This document shows, piece after piece, positions 20,611 to 32,492 of a stretch of DNA of 64,000 nucleotides. Both the position numbers and the translations under genes were made by a program. The stretch lies in assembly GCA_942486035.1 (NCBI GenBank), contig CALNXK010000031.1, positions 3,069,001 to 3,133,000 on the forward strand, written 5' to 3'. The DNA comes from Porites lobata. Lineage: Eukaryota > Cnidaria > Anthozoa > Scleractinia > Poritidae. Within the stretch, counting starts at the first letter, position 1. Every line of letters starts with the position of its first letter. Under the pieces are notes generated by a model. It saw only the letters and a program-made list of their open reading frames with translations, was not told the origin of the DNA and did no database searches.

Positions 20611-21720
20611 CAGGGGCGTAGCCAGCTTTTTGACTTGATGTAGGCCCGTTCCTAAAGTGACCCGCTAATACACTAGACAGATCAGACCCTCAAGACTGTT
20701 AATTGTGTGCGTAGTTGAATCTGGAGTATGTGTCTAAACTTCAAGGTATTGATCTCAGTACCACAATAAAAAAGCGCCTTTCTCTTTCTTTTCTCTTTCT
20801 CTCTCTCTCTCTCTCCCTTTTTTTTTTCTTGTTACAGTAAATCCGAATAGCTTAAATCCACCTGTTTCCGAATGCTGCGAAATCGTCAACGATCTCTTCC
20901 GCAGTAAATGATACATCCAACATCGTTTACGTCATGCTTGTGGATATGCATATGAGCAAGTCCACTCAAGCGGTCTTCTTTCATCGTGGACCTTAGATAG
21001 GTTTTAAGTCTTCTCAGTGCGCTGAGAGAGCTCTCTGCGGTTGATGTGGTGATTGGTAGAGTTAAAAGTGCTGTAAATGCCCTGTATAAATTTGGGAACT
21101 CTCGTGGGTTTCCACGGCAAATTTAGAGCATTTACTGGTTAAGTCTTTTGCATCCCGAACTTTTTAACAGTACTATTTTAACAAAAAGATTTCAATCGAA
21201 AATATCTGTTTCATTTTTGGCTCTTTTCAATCTAGCTAGAGCCTTAACGAGGATTAAAACAAAGAAAAAAAGTGGAGTAATTGCATGTCTACATTCCGAC
21301 GCAGTATTTGTAGCGAATAGTTTAAGCACTAACACCCTCCTTTATATTTCTAAGGATTATCTGTAGGACTTACCTTCGTTTGTTTTGTGGAAGAAACTTT
21401 TGATATTTCGCTTTTTAGATGCCATGACACTGAAAATGCTGGCTAGTTTGTTAACTTTCACGTAGAAGGTAACCGCTATTTATCAGCATTTTTTGACGTT
21501 GCTGGTAAGTTTCTGAAAAGCGTGCTAACTTGGTTCTTTAACGCTAGGAGATGATTTAATCTTGCTGCTTCTTTGTTATTTACGGACTCGAAAGTATTTC
21601 GTAAGAAATTTTAAGTGTCTTCGAAAATGCACAAGTCATACTACCGTGAAAAGTCAGGCGGACCGAAAGAAAAAAAGTGTAAGACCTGGCGTACGGGCCT
21701 ACAGGCTGGCTACGCTCCTC
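20611..21720. mobile_element. hAT element remnant (copy 2)
   Basis: The left end CAGGGGCGTAGCCAGC is intact; the right end has decayed to GCTGGCTACGCTCCTC. A CT-rich microsatellite (20779-20830) has expanded inside it and is absent from copy 1. It retains the same C-terminal transposase remnant on the minus strand. Confidence 0.75.
20855..21100 (-). pseudogene. hAT transposase C-terminal dimerisation domain remnant (copy 2)
   Basis: The reverse translation reads AFTALLTLPITTSTAESSL then RRLKTYLRSTMKEDRLSGLA, a closer match to the hAT dimerisation domain than copy 1. The tail SFTAEEIVDDFAAFGNRW and a stop follow after the same frame change as in copy 1, so the frameshift predates the segmental duplication. 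Confidence 0.8.
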
Positions 21721-21905
21721 TTTAAGAGAAGAAGTCATTACGTGATCCCTGTTCAACCTTAGAGCACCAAACTTGGCCAAATAACCAATCACAACATGAC
21801 CTTTTATATGGTGGTGTCAGTTTATCGATTAATTTAAATTTGAAACTCGCCCCAGTTCCCTACGCAACTCCGAAATGGCCTATATACATTTTGAAGCTTG
21901 TTTCT

Positions 21906-22180
21906 ACAGCTATTTCGAGAAAGGTTTTGGAAAAAGTGCACGCGACAATCCCGAAAGGTATTGTGGGTGGTTTTGAGTTCACTGTTCTTCAAAGAAATTT
22001 GAAATAATGGCACGCCGGAGGCCACGGACATATGTTTGCGACTGTTAAAAGGAAAGCAACAAAAGTGGGTTCGACAACTAAAGTCGTTACGGTTAGGAAC
22101 ACTGATGAACGTATCCCATAATTACTTTTCGGAATGTTCGCGTGCACATTTTTTCCGACAACCTTTCTCGAAATAGCTGT
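21906..22180 (-). mobile_element. MITE family A, fourth copy
   Basis: This is the duplicate of 9832-10106, with better-preserved ends (ACAGCTATTTCGAGAAAGG and CCTTTCTCGAAATAGCTGT). Confidence 0.75.
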
Positions 22181-22514
22181 ATGTCGGACAGACGAATTGG
22201 ACGTCGTAAACAAGTGAATTAGTACTTGTTGGGACAATTTTGTCAGTGAAGCAGTCATTGAAGAAGATTAGCGATAAAATTTTCCCATGAAACGAAGATC
22301 GCTAAATACAAATTAGCTGACCAACTGAGAGTGAATACGGACTAAGATGTGTGGACGGGCAAACTCGATTTGAATAGGGATACATTTGGACGCGGAAACT
22401 TTTAACCCCGGAAAGAAAATTTCGCGGATTCCGAAAATATCCGGATACGTCTGGACGGGGCTTTATAAAATTCACTTCTTTTGATTCTTGTCTTGTTTTC
22501 TTTGATTTTGATAT

Positions 22515-23720
22515 CAGGGACCGCGGTAGGGCTAAAAAATCGAGCCAATGCAAGAAACATTAAGTTCAGTGTTTTGCCATTTATCTGGCATTTGCGCGCC
22601 ATCTTATTTACAACCTCAACAAATATAACATAAAACGTCGTCAGTATAGCCAATATGTTAAATAAACCTTCCTAAGATTGCTACTTTTTGAAGTTGTCCG
22701 CAGTGCCGAAGTTTCTCTTACGGTTCTTTTTACCGGAAACAAACTCCTGTGACCACTCAACACTTCTAGGTTCCTAAACCTTTCGTCACCCATCCTGGAT
22801 CAAAGCCACGTCTTCAGACACCGTACAGATGAGAATGAACCGTCGCCAGCAGCGCTGGTTGCAGGATTTACAGCAAGCAGCTTGCAGATAGTTTGGAATT
22901 CCTGAATTAGCTTCTTTTCTGGTTCGGGAAACTTTAACACCGCGAACAGGATTTCGTCAAAACATGGTATCTTCTACTCCTTTAACATAACTTCCAAAAT
23001 ACTTAGTTGCCAAGGTAGCGCATCTGTATCAACATCTTCGCTGTATGATGCTTCAAGAAACTTGAACTCTGCGTCATAGTCGCTCACTACCATTAGCAGC
23101 TTTAACGAAGAGGGTCTCCATCTGTGCGTAGGAGCTGAAGCTTTCCTGATTAACGCGCTGATAGATAGCCCTGACGATAAGATGAATAGTGTCATAGTAG
23201 GCCCTTCTAAAGTGATCTTTGGCAGTCTGGGGATAGCTTCGTGCACCAGCACCAACCTGCAGTCTGGCCAAAGTGCGTCGTTTTCTTGGAAGCGTTGGTT
23301 CGCCAAGCAGGCCTTCACTCTTGCGGACAATATTAGCATAGAAATGGTCAAAGCTTTGATCAGTGCGAATTTTTGGGAGTGTCTACTTCGCTAGATTTGC
23401 TAGGCGTTGTCCACTGACAGCATGCAGCCATCTTAGTACCCTCAGTGTACCCTGAAAATCCTTAGATAGATTATCGGTGTGGGAATAAAGGCGCTCTCCA
23501 AGATGCAAAGCAAAGAAAAGGTCAGATCGCTCCATTTGGGCCTTACATGTAATTATCCTTTCACACACATCGGGTTTTAAACGTTCGGACAAGCAAACAT
23601 CCCCCTCTTCCATAGGGCAAAGTCCTATAATTCCACGGGAATTTTTTGCATGTCATTTGGAGCACTAGAAAATAAATCCCACCAATAGCCCTACCAGCCC
23701 CTTCCCCTCCGCGGTCCTTG
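22515..23720. mobile_element. Degenerate hAT (ZMYM1-like) element
   Basis: The left end CAGGGACCGCGGTAGGGCT and the right end AGCCCTACCAGCCCCTTCCC...CCGCGGTCCTTG are related inverted termini (CAGGGACCGCGG against CCGCGGTCCTTG). GATAT directly flanks both ends (22510-22514 and 23721-23725), perhaps the surviving part of an 8-bp target duplication. It contains a broken transposase on the minus strand. Confidence 0.65.
22735..23613 (-). pseudogene. hAT/ZMYM1-like transposase pseudogene
   Basis: Fragments in shifting frames line up as the C-terminal half of a ZMYM1-like hAT transposase: MERSDLFFALHLGERLYSHT, TLRVLRWLHAVSGQRLANL, KIRTDQSFDHFYANIVRKSE, LLGEPTLPRKRRTLARLQVG, SYPQTAKDHFRRAYYDTIHL, FKFLEASYSEDVDTDALPWQ. 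Last come TICKLLAVNPATSAAGDGSF and SSVRCLKTWL, then a stop codon. The last pieces are the hAT dimerisation domain. At least three frame shifts and several stops show it is non-functional. Confidence 0.8.
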
Positions 23721-24927
23721 GATATTTTGTCTTTGATTAAAAGAAAAACATTTTTGTTTTTAATTAGTGTTTCATTTTGATTTTCTAAAATTTACCGCGC
23801 TTGATTTCTCAATTGGTGTTTTTGATTTTCAAAATGAGATAGATACGGATCTTACCCACGTTACAGCTTCAGTAATGGGTGGTCAGCAATACTCAAGGCC
23901 AGGACACTCAGACATATATCATGGTCGAGCGAGACAAAGAGGGTGTTTTCCGAGGAAGCTGCCTCAACAACCATCAGAACAGTCGCATAGACTGTTGAGC
24001 TAAAACAAAAGTATTTATTCCAACGAAGGAACTACAGGACATCGCGCTCCAGACCAAAGACTCACTAATCTTAAGAAAAACATAACGGACCGTACCTGAG
24101 GGGTGCTCTCAAGGAAAGTTTGGGCAAAGTTTTGCCGCTGAGGCCATCAAACCCAGACGCTGTTTAAGAAAAGAGACCATATATTAGGAACCTGACTCGT
24201 TTCGTCCCGCATACAGAACTAAGTAATTCTTCAAACTAATATCGTGGAATTGGATTTTTGGGTAAAAAATTGTTAGTACCACAGATGTAGACAGCTCATA
24301 TCGAAACTTCACATTCTTTTAAAGAATGTTTTTAAAGAAACCCATGCAAAGTAATCAGTTTGGTCAAGAGCAGTAGTTGGAAAATGTTCCAGGCTTTTCC
24401 AAAGATAGAATATCAAACTAGTCCAAGACAGGAATTGAGAAATTTTATACGTGCAAACACGAAAATAAAACCTATTATTTAAAAAAATTTTTATTTTGGA
24501 AACTGGGGGCTCTTGGCAGCTATATTTCAGACAAAAAGGTTAGTAAGTAGTCGTATCACAAAGGCAACGGACTACTTTCCTAAAATCTTCAAAGTCAATA
24601 AGCAGCGTGAATTGTCAATCTGACCCAATCTCTGTTTTCCAGTTACAGATAAAACATATTTATTGATTCATTGATGATATTTTAGGCGAGTTTTTGGTTT
24701 TGTATTTTTTGCTTAATTTTTGTAATTAAGGGTGTTTTTTTTCGGGAGGTTTTCAGCTTCTTCCCCACCATTCGGAGAGTTCCGGGGTGTTCCGGGGCCT
24801 GTTTTAAAAGTCAAAGAGAGAATAAGCTAGATCATTATCTGTTGGTTTGGTCTATCTTCTTATACATGATGTCACAAACAGCTCACGATTGGGCTTATTT
24901 CCATTAATTTTGCTATGCCCCATGTTT
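23721..24927. other. Intergenic DNA, nothing recognised
   Basis: AT-rich sequence with only short frames, none with a recognisable product. No clear repeat termini were found. Confidence 0.5.
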
Positions 24928-25090
24928 GTTGATCCTGATTCTGGAATCTGGAAATTGATCGTGGAATCTGGGATGCAGCTTCAGGAATCCAGAATCCCGC
25001 CAACGATTAGAATCCGGAATCCAAGTGAATCCAGTACCTGGAATCCGGAATTTCCAGCGTGGAATCCAGAATCCGAGACTGCCTTGGATT
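24928..25090. repeat. Degenerate GGAATCC/GGATTCC tandem repeat
   Basis: There are about a dozen imperfect occurrences of GGAATC(C/T), GAATCC and CCAGAATCC spaced 7-20 bp apart. It looks like a decayed minisatellite. It lies inside a 98-codon plus-strand frame whose composition (repeated W-N-P-E) simply reflects the repeat. Confidence 0.65.
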
Positions 25091-26395
25091 TATACCTTTA
25101 CACTTGGGACAACTTAAAACTCAGAGCAAATTGCGAGGGTTAAGGGCTCCTGAAAATGCTGAAAGAAATGCATATCATTGGATGATTCACAGACGAAAAT
25201 ATCATCATATGGGATATCCAGACTTACAAAAAGCGTGACCTCTCTCTCTAAGCACGTGAATATTCTGACTGAATAAACCTGCTTTTAAAGTATCATAGTA
25301 CATTTCAGGAATCCCTACAAGGATTATCTCAAGTGATCCTTTGGTTGGACCACGAGAGGGCATAGTTTCAAGGTCCTATCACATGTCTGTAAGTCTTAGA
25401 ATTCTCCGGGCCATTTTCCTTCAGAGCCCAAAAGGTGAATTGTTATCCAGTCCAATGAACAGTGCAATATTAACTCTTTTAACTCATCTTCCCCTGAAAC
25501 AGAGATCTATATGCCGTTTGAACATGTCTCAAAGCCGAGGTTGCACGTGATGCATTAGAGATTTCGTATAACATGCGGTTTCTAACGGAAATCAGTGAGG
25601 AAAGCTTTGGTTTTTCTTTCACCAGACTTGCCTGTAGGCACGTGTGCTATTAATAATTAGTTCGATATGCTATCAAATGACCATACAAATGCAAATTAAA
25701 TCGGTCAGCTGTATTGTATGTCACATATTGAATCTCTGGCTTGGTCATTATTCAACGAAGGTCAACAAAATTCAACGCATAAGGAAATTCTGTTGTATTC
25801 CCTAATTAAGCATGCAGTAAGTACCCGTTTCATTGGCTTTGACTTCTGCAAAGAACAATAATTTATACTTTAGTCGCAAAAGCCGCCCGGGGTATGAGTG
25901 CTTTCTAACAAGCGACAAGGACAAGCGACCTTATAAGCTTATAAGAAGCCCTCTTAACGGGGGGTAGTACGTATGTTCCAAGGCAGCCTGAATTTCAAAA
26001 CCCGTCGTTTCACGCTTTAAGAGGAAAGCTATGCCCCTTCGGTATTTATCTTATCGCTGTCGCAATTTCAACTCATCTTTTTGTTGTTTGTCGCTATTTC
26101 ATCCCTGTTTCAGGCCAATGTCGCTTGTCGAATTTCACCCTAACAGGGCTCTTGTAAGACAAACACGTGACACACTAAAATCATTATAATTTGAAGAATG
26201 CTATGAGTCTAGACTTGCCCATTTTAAACTGACCTCAAAATAAAACCATCGTTCTTTTTCACACAGGTTGTACGTACATGACGGTCGTACATTGAGACTA
26301 CCATCTGCGGAGAATGACACTAACAATTATGTTTGATTTTGCATGACTGATGTTAGATACCTGGGCCCGGAGGGGAGGTGGTAATTCCTTTAATG
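25091..26395. other. Intergenic DNA with a possible small inverted-repeat element
   Basis: No gene is supported. AACAAGCGACAAGGACAAGCG at about 25908 and the inverted GTCGCTTGTCG at about 26120 could be the ends of a MITE of roughly 220 bp, but the match is short. The rest shows no recognisable structure. Confidence 0.35.
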
Positions 26396-26905
26396 GCCTA
26401 TACGGGAAGGCTCCGGGGGGGGGGTACTGCCATATGTGGGCTATATAGGTATGTGCCGCTGTGAAGGGTATGGTTTTCAAGCAGTTTACTCTAGGATAGG
26501 GTACACTCCGCCCGAAAGAGGTACCTTTTTCAGGCCTCAGGTATATATTTGAAAGGGAAGGGATTTCACTAGTGAAAGTATATAAAAGGTTAGGGAAATC
26601 TGTCATTTAGGTCTGTAAAGAGGGGCTTATAGATGCAATTTACGGTTGTGAAAAAAAAATGGTGAAAACTTCTGGTTGTGTGATTTATTAATATTTTAAA
26701 GACAGTGTATTTACAGCAGTTTAAAGGGATGCAAAGTTCTAAACAAGGTATGTGAAAGGGGTACAGTTTGTCAACTGAAGGTATACAAAAGGGGTACTGA
26801 TCTTTTCTGTCAAAAATGGTATATAAAGGGCAAGAGGTTAGACAGCGTTGCGAAGCCTCCGGGTGTAAAACCTTGTTGAGTACACCCCCCCCCCCCCCCC
26901 CCCTC
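26396..26905. repeat. Repeat bounded by G-tract/GTACT and GTAC/C-tract
   Basis: It starts with GGGGGGGGGTACTGCC and ends with GTTGAGTACACCCCCCCCCC, forming inverted termini of the form G(n)GTACT...AGTAC(n)C. Inside, GGGTAC, GGGGTAC and GTATATAAAAGG-type motifs recur several times (near 26498, 26576, 26757, 26791, 26815). It is most likely a dispersed non-autonomous element. Confidence 0.5.
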
Positions 26906-27489
26906 TCCCCTCTGGATGCGCATTTACGAGTGTACATACGACTGGGCGAATCTGATCGGCCTCTGGCACTTCTGGGGCCTAACCTCGTCCCCATGGCTTT
27001 TCATTGAGAAAATGGGAAAGAGGTTGGAATGAACCACTTCGTCTGGGACAAAGACTCAGTAGATACACACCAAACATTTTCATTGGCAGACATTTTAGGA
27101 CAGTCTACTTGTAGCACCTCTCTCTGTTGTGTGAAGTAGCAAACTCTGACAGTGACCTCCACTTCTCCCCATCTCCAGTGCATGTCGTTCTGTCGAATCT
27201 CATGGGTTAGTCTGATGCAAATTAATGAGGAGAGGTTAAGGCGGAGAGAGGAAATCACCTGTGACGAAACGTATAACCTATGAGCTTAGCTAAACAACAT
27301 ACTGTAATGGTTTCCTGTAAACATATCAATAACAACATCCTATTGATTACTCTATTATTAAACAAAGAGCATTGTGTTTGTTCCTTTCTGTAGGTGTGCT
27401 GCTTAACTCCATGACCAATAATCTAACTACTGCACATCATCGTCAAATGACTGACTCAATCTCTAGCAGGGAAATATCAGCTGCAAGCA
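26906..27489. other. Intergenic DNA with an exon-like minus-strand frame
   Basis: A minus-strand frame at 27001-27258 has no ATG at its opening. It reads NDMHWRWGEVEVTVRVCYFT and CPKMSANENVWCVSTESLSQ before a stop. The even amino-acid use looks protein-like, but I do not recognise it and no splice partner is evident. Confidence 0.3.
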
Positions 27490-27720
27490 ATGAGATTAAC
27501 AGCCGGGAACTTCACTTCCGTTGCAGAGGTCGATAAATCATCCTTTACAGACAACATAGTTATCATCACCGTTTCAACTTGGCTGTTTGTCATCTTTTGC
27601 TTGCTGCTAATTTTCTACTACCACTGGCAAGTCTGCCAGTACATAGGAGCACGGACCGGGAATCGCCAGAATAATTTTCTGGCCAACTTTTATTTAAAGC
27701 CCTCAAGGAGACGGAGGTAA
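27490..27720 (+). CDS. Hypothetical 76-aa single-pass membrane peptide
   Basis: An ATG-initiated 76-codon frame. Residues about 23-45 (IVIITVSTWLFVIFCLLLIF and onward) form one strong membrane segment, preceded by a polar N-terminus and followed by a basic tail ending RRRR, which would place the C-terminus inside. The start has G at -3. A possible 3' splice site (TTCCTTTCTGTAG at about 27381-27393) lies upstream, so this could be the last exon of a larger gene, although an in-frame TGA at 27448 limits how far the frame can extend. No homologue is recognised. Confidence 0.3.
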   Translation: MRLTAGNFTSVAEVDKSSFTDNIVIITVSTWLFVIFCLLLIFYYHWQVCQYIGARTGNRQNNFLANFYLKPSRRRR

Positions 27721-28801
27721 AACTTGCTGATATATTAAAACCGACCACCGGTCACGATGCTACTACCGATCAAGAGAGTCTGCAACTCTTTTTTAGCCAA
27801 TGTAGCGCAGTACATGGATAACAGGATTGGGTTGAGAAAGATTGAGAAAAATGTAATACTAATATGGAGCATCACAATTCTTGAGTGGATTTCGTCAACG
27901 AGAAAGACCGTGATTTTTGGCAAGAGTATGTTTGAAATGGATCCCTTGTCACGTTAGTATAGTCGAACTGTTCGGAAGCGAAGCGCAAGGCTCTGCTGTG
28001 ACGTAACATTTCCTCCCGGGCATTTTCCTTACCGAGATCGAAAACTCAGTGACGCTCACAATTTACACAACTAGATAACTGTCATTTTTCCAGGCAACAA
28101 ATGGTCCTGTATTTTTCTCACGAACAATATTGCGAGTGATGTTCACGAGCGCGAAAGCCAGTGAAAATCGCTCTCAGTGAGGAGTGTTGTACCATACAGC
28201 ATCTCTCTCACATCCCCGACGGCCCTTCGCATCAGCTCCTTACTGACGCTGAGAAAAATTTGGGACCGCTCGTATTCTAGTACTTTTACATCCTCACACG
28301 ATCCTATACTCATTCCAACGTTAATTTATTATTTCTCCATCTATTTTTATCCGTTCATATCTAATCCCAAGTTATCATGCTAGGGAGTGATGAGCTCAAG
28401 CTGTTGCTCTTATTTGTTCAGTAAACTAAAATTTAGATATATTTATTAGCATGAAATACTCAAAATATATGCATACATATTCTGTGTTGTAAATTCTCAA
28501 CCAGTATATCTTCCTAAATTCCCTAAGAAATTTCAGATTATTCTTCTCGGTCTAGTCGCCCACGCAGCCGTCAACGCTTCTTTTGTTCGGGTAGGCCGGG
28601 ACGTTGCCTGACAAAACTGGAACGGCTGTGTTCTCTGGTATGCCCTACTAAGACTCTAAACCACTGAAAGTACTTAATTAAGAGCATTTTATTTGGAACC
28701 CCAACCGTCGTGAAAAACACCAAATACCTGTTTGTGATTCTCTCCGGTCCCTCCCTACCAGGGGGCTAATATATCCGACCCTACCCTGGCCAATTTTCGA
28801 A
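27721..28801. other. Intergenic DNA up to the array edge, nothing recognised
   Basis: No gene or repeat terminus was identified. The transition to the megasatellite at 28801/28802 is abrupt: the unit sequence begins at CAACTTAGAATTG, inside the LINE-derived frame, with no related sequence to the left. Confidence 0.5.
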
Positions 28802-29900
28802 CAACTTAGAATTGAAACAGGTAGATACGAAAACATTCCTCGCAATGAAAGGATATGTCACTTTTGTACAAGTAACTGCAGCAAAATCGAAGATGAAAAT
28901 CATTTCTTACTAGATTGTAAGGCTTATTCTCAGATCAGAGACATATTTTTCTCCAAACTAGAAACTAAAATACCTGACTTCAAATCACTTTCACACGATA
29001 CTTTAATATCTCTTCTTATGAATTCTTCTGATTATTTAATTAACTGTCAATTAGTTTCATTTATCTCACAATGCTTTGAATTAAGAACCAAATTAATATC
29101 AATGAATGAATGAATGAGAACTGTAACGTTTTGTAATGTTTGGCACGTACTAATTAGTTGAATTAGTACTTAAATTTAGACTAATAGCTCAGTGCAATAC
29201 TGTAATTCCTTTATGGTCATGCAAATAAAGCTTTTGGTGTTGTTGTTATTAAAAGTGACATAACCTTCGCGTTTTTCATTTATACGATCACTTTTGCTTG
29301 TTGCAGGAACGCTTGTAAATGGCGTGAGATTAACATGCACATTCTCCATACTCATTCCTTTACCGTTCATCTGGCGCTAACGAGAAGAATTTGATTAGAA
29401 ATCACAATGTTTTTCGCTGCTGAGCAGTTTCCTCTATTTTCAGTCTTTTATGATTGATACTGTTCAGTGGTGGGATATATAGCGAGGAATGTAAATTGAT
29501 GTTGATCACTGTTAACCGTACAAAAACTGTTTCTTGTGATCACCGACTGAAAGCAAACGCACCGACGGACATTTCAAGTATTTCAATATTATACAAAACT
29601 TCCAGCTAAAATCAAAATTGCCCGTCGGAAAAACGTGAAAGCGCTAAGTGCTTTTTTAAATGTACGAGTGGTCAGAAAGATACAAGAATCCTGATTAAAA
29701 AGAAACTTTCGCAAAGCCGAGAAGGCTACAGTTTCCATTATGTTTGGTAAACTTTGGTTTGTTTTGGTTCTTGGACCTGTGGGACCTCAGGGACCTCTGG
29801 GCCGAAGGTTCATGATGTCATTATTTTCAACAGCCAATCAGGGGCAAGAATTTGATTTGCATATGAATAACATACCAAAAACCATTGAATTTGTAACCAA
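28802..29900 (+). repeat. Array unit 0 (left-truncated)
   Basis: It starts within the LINE-derived frame. The C-terminal half is open to the stop at 29111-29113 and keeps the cysteine codon (TGTACA) that units 1-3 have lost. The linker follows, and the unit ends at the first tRNA-like segment. Confidence 0.9.
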
Positions 29901-29910
29901 GCCGGGATAG
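29740..29910 (+). other. 56-codon micro-ORF with collagen-like triplets
   Basis: An ATG with A at -3 opens MFGKLWFVLVLGPVGPQGPL and runs 56 codons to TAG inside the tRNA-like segment. It has a hydrophobic start and three Gly-Pro-X triplets. In most other units a homopolymer of six rather than five A shifts the frame and ends it about nine codons earlier. Coding status is doubtful; the triplets come from a direct repeat of GGACCT(G/C). Confidence 0.2.
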
Positions 29911-30171
29911 CGCAATTGGCATAAGCATTGAATTGGTAATTAACTGGCAAACAAAGAGGTGACGGGTTCGAATCCCGCCTGATTAGCATAAAAAGGAAAA
30001 AAAAAATAAAAAATCGCGGCTTGGATCTGGGAGGGCTTGGGGCGAGGAGAGGGAAGAAAAAGGCCTTGGGAAGGGTATGGGAAGCGGGAGTTGGTACACC
30101 GGCCCGGGGCGGGCCGGGGGGGGGGCAGGGAGGGGGGGCAGGCGGGAGGGGTAGGTAGATAGGTAGAGGGG

Positions 30172-30250
<79 letters not shown>

Positions 30251-32492
30251 GTAGGTAGGGGGCAGGTAGAGGGGGTAGGTAGATAGGTAGAGGGCGGAGG
30301 GTTGGGAGGGGAAGGGAAGGAAGGGAAGGGGAAAGGGGGGGGTCTAGCCTGCGAGCAAGGTCTCTTGCTGCCGGGATTGGGGGAGGGTTGGGTGGGGTGG
30401 GGCAGTGAGAGACCTTGCTCGCAGGTTAGACCCGGGGAGGGTTTTGCTGCTCAGCAAAATTTTTTTTTCTTCTTACTTTTATAAAATTCTTGACTCAAAA
30501 AAAAGCACTTTTAGAAAAGGATGCATTCACGTAAGAAAAAAAACGGGAAAAAAAAGGACGTGTGCGAAGAAACAAGCGAAATTTATGATTAAACATTTGT
30601 CATTACTTAGGATCAACTTCTCCACACTTTTTCCCACATTCAACTTCGCGAGTTAGTCTACTTATAATACGTTCCTTTTCTTTAATGCAGTGGATAAACA
30701 GACCATGAAGTTCCAAACTGCTCTTCGTCTGAAGTTGGAGAATTTTCTTTATTGGTCATGGACCTTGGGACATTTAACAGCCTGATTTTAAGACTGGATT
30801 AGAAATAGCTTGAATTACGTAACCTTGCCTGCGAAAGAAACACCACCTGATGGAATTACTAATCGTCAATAGGCCGGGCAAACAATGTTTGTTTGGTTCA
30901 TCCTGTCAAGTGACCTTTGGGTCAAGTTGGAAACTGATGGAGATCTCCTGGAAATGTCCCTGGGACTCTTGTGATGTCTCAAGTAAGAGGATGTAAGTAT
31001 ATTTCATTCTGGAAAAAAAGTCTTTTAGCTGCCTTAGGACACGAAGGATATCACCTTGTTTTGATCCTTCAGGCTGATTTCACGATTCTATCACAAGTTT
31101 TTGGTCGCATCGGTAGCATTTTAGTATGATTTACCGTGCTTACCAGATTCAGACTAGTGTTCTGTAGTTGCCTAGTTAGAGAAGAACGCTTTTTCTTGTT
31201 GTCGAAGGGTCACACTGCTGGCTGCAAATCTATTAAATACGTCTCTTACTGAAATCAGACCCTTCAACAATCACAAAAACTCAGTTTTCATTGTACAATC
31301 AAAGACGACTATAGCCCCTCGCCGTACCTAGTTTTAACAAGAAAAAACCCTTCGAGAAAAGCATTAGTTATATTTAGAATAAGTAGTCATCAACTTAGAA
31401 TTGAAACAGGTAGATACGAAAACATTCCTCGCAATGAAAGGATATGTCACTTTTGAACAAGTAACTGCAGCAAAATCGAAGATGAAAATCATTTCTTACT
31501 AGATTGTAAGGCTTATTCTCAGATCAGAGACATATTTTTCTCCAAACTAGAAACTAAAATACCTGACTTCAAATCACTTTCACACGATACTTTAATATCT
31601 CTTCTTATGAATTCTTCTGATTATTTAATTAACTGTCAATTAGTTTCATTTATCTCGCAATGCTTTGAATTAAGAACCAAATTAATATCAATGAATGAAT
31701 GAATGAGAACTGTAACGTTTTGTAATGTTTGGCACGTACTAATTAGTTGAATTAGTACTTAAATTTAGACTAATAGCTCAGTGCAATACTGTAATTCCTT
31801 TATGGTCATGCAAATAAAGCTTTTGGTGTTGTTGTTATTAAAAGTGACATAACCTTCGCGTTTTTCATTTATACGATCACTTTTGCTTGTTGCAGGAACG
31901 CTTGTAAATGGCGTGAGATTAACATGCACATTCTCCATACTCATTCCTTTACCGTTCATCTGGCGCTAACGAGAAGAATTTGATTAGAAATCACAATGTT
32001 TTTCGCTGCTGAGCAGTTTCCTCTATTTTCAGTCTTTTATGATTGATACTGTTCAGTGGTGGGATATATAGCGAGGAATGTAAATTGATGTTGATCACTG
32101 TTAACCGTACAAAAACTGTTTCTTGTGATCACCGACGAACAAACGCAAACGCACCGACGGACATTTCAAGTATTTCAATATTATACAAAACTTCCAGCTA
32201 AAATCAAAATTGCCCGTCGGCAAAACGTGAAAGCGCTAAGTGCTTTTTAAATGTACGAGTGGTCAGAAAGATACAAGAATCCTGATTAAAAAGAAACTTT
32301 CGCAAAGCCGAGAAGGCTACAGTTTCCATTATGTTTGGTAAACTTTGGTTTGTTTTGGTTCTTGGACCTGTGGGACCTCAGGGACCTCTGGGCCGAAGGT
32401 TCATGATGTCATTATTTTCAACAGCCAATCAGGGGCAAGAATTTGATTTGCATATGAATAACATACCAAAAAACCATTGAATTTGTAACCAA
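29901..32492 (+). repeat. Array unit 1
   Basis: tRNA-like 29901-29988; GATA tract 30173-30250; inverted repeat 30341-30432. The LINE frame 31136-31702 has no indel but carries TGA at 31250 (W to stop) and at 31454 (the first zinc-knuckle region). Confidence 0.95.

Larger units (their letters stand above)
11008..22301. repeat. Segmental duplication, copy 2
   Basis: This is the second copy of the roughly 11-kb unit, with the same gene pair, MITEs, foldback, LINE fragment and hAT remnant in the same order. It differs by the TTAA element at 18602-19379, a longer LINE fragment, a pyrimidine microsatellite at 20779-20830 and decayed hAT ends. Homology to copy 1 ends at about 22301. The divergence is around 1-3 percent in genes by eye and higher in the transposon-rich right part. 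Confidence 0.95.

Noticed and set aside
29176..29370. 64-codon minus-strand frame MNGKGMSMENVHVNLTPFTS repeated in all units
   Set aside because: Although it has an ATG, it runs across the 3' end of the LINE (its NNNNTKSF is antisense to the TGTTGTTGTT tail), so it is a chance chimera copied by array amplification.
30173..30250. CRISPR-like array
   Set aside because: Contiguous GATA tetranucleotides without unique spacers, in a eukaryotic context; this is a microsatellite.
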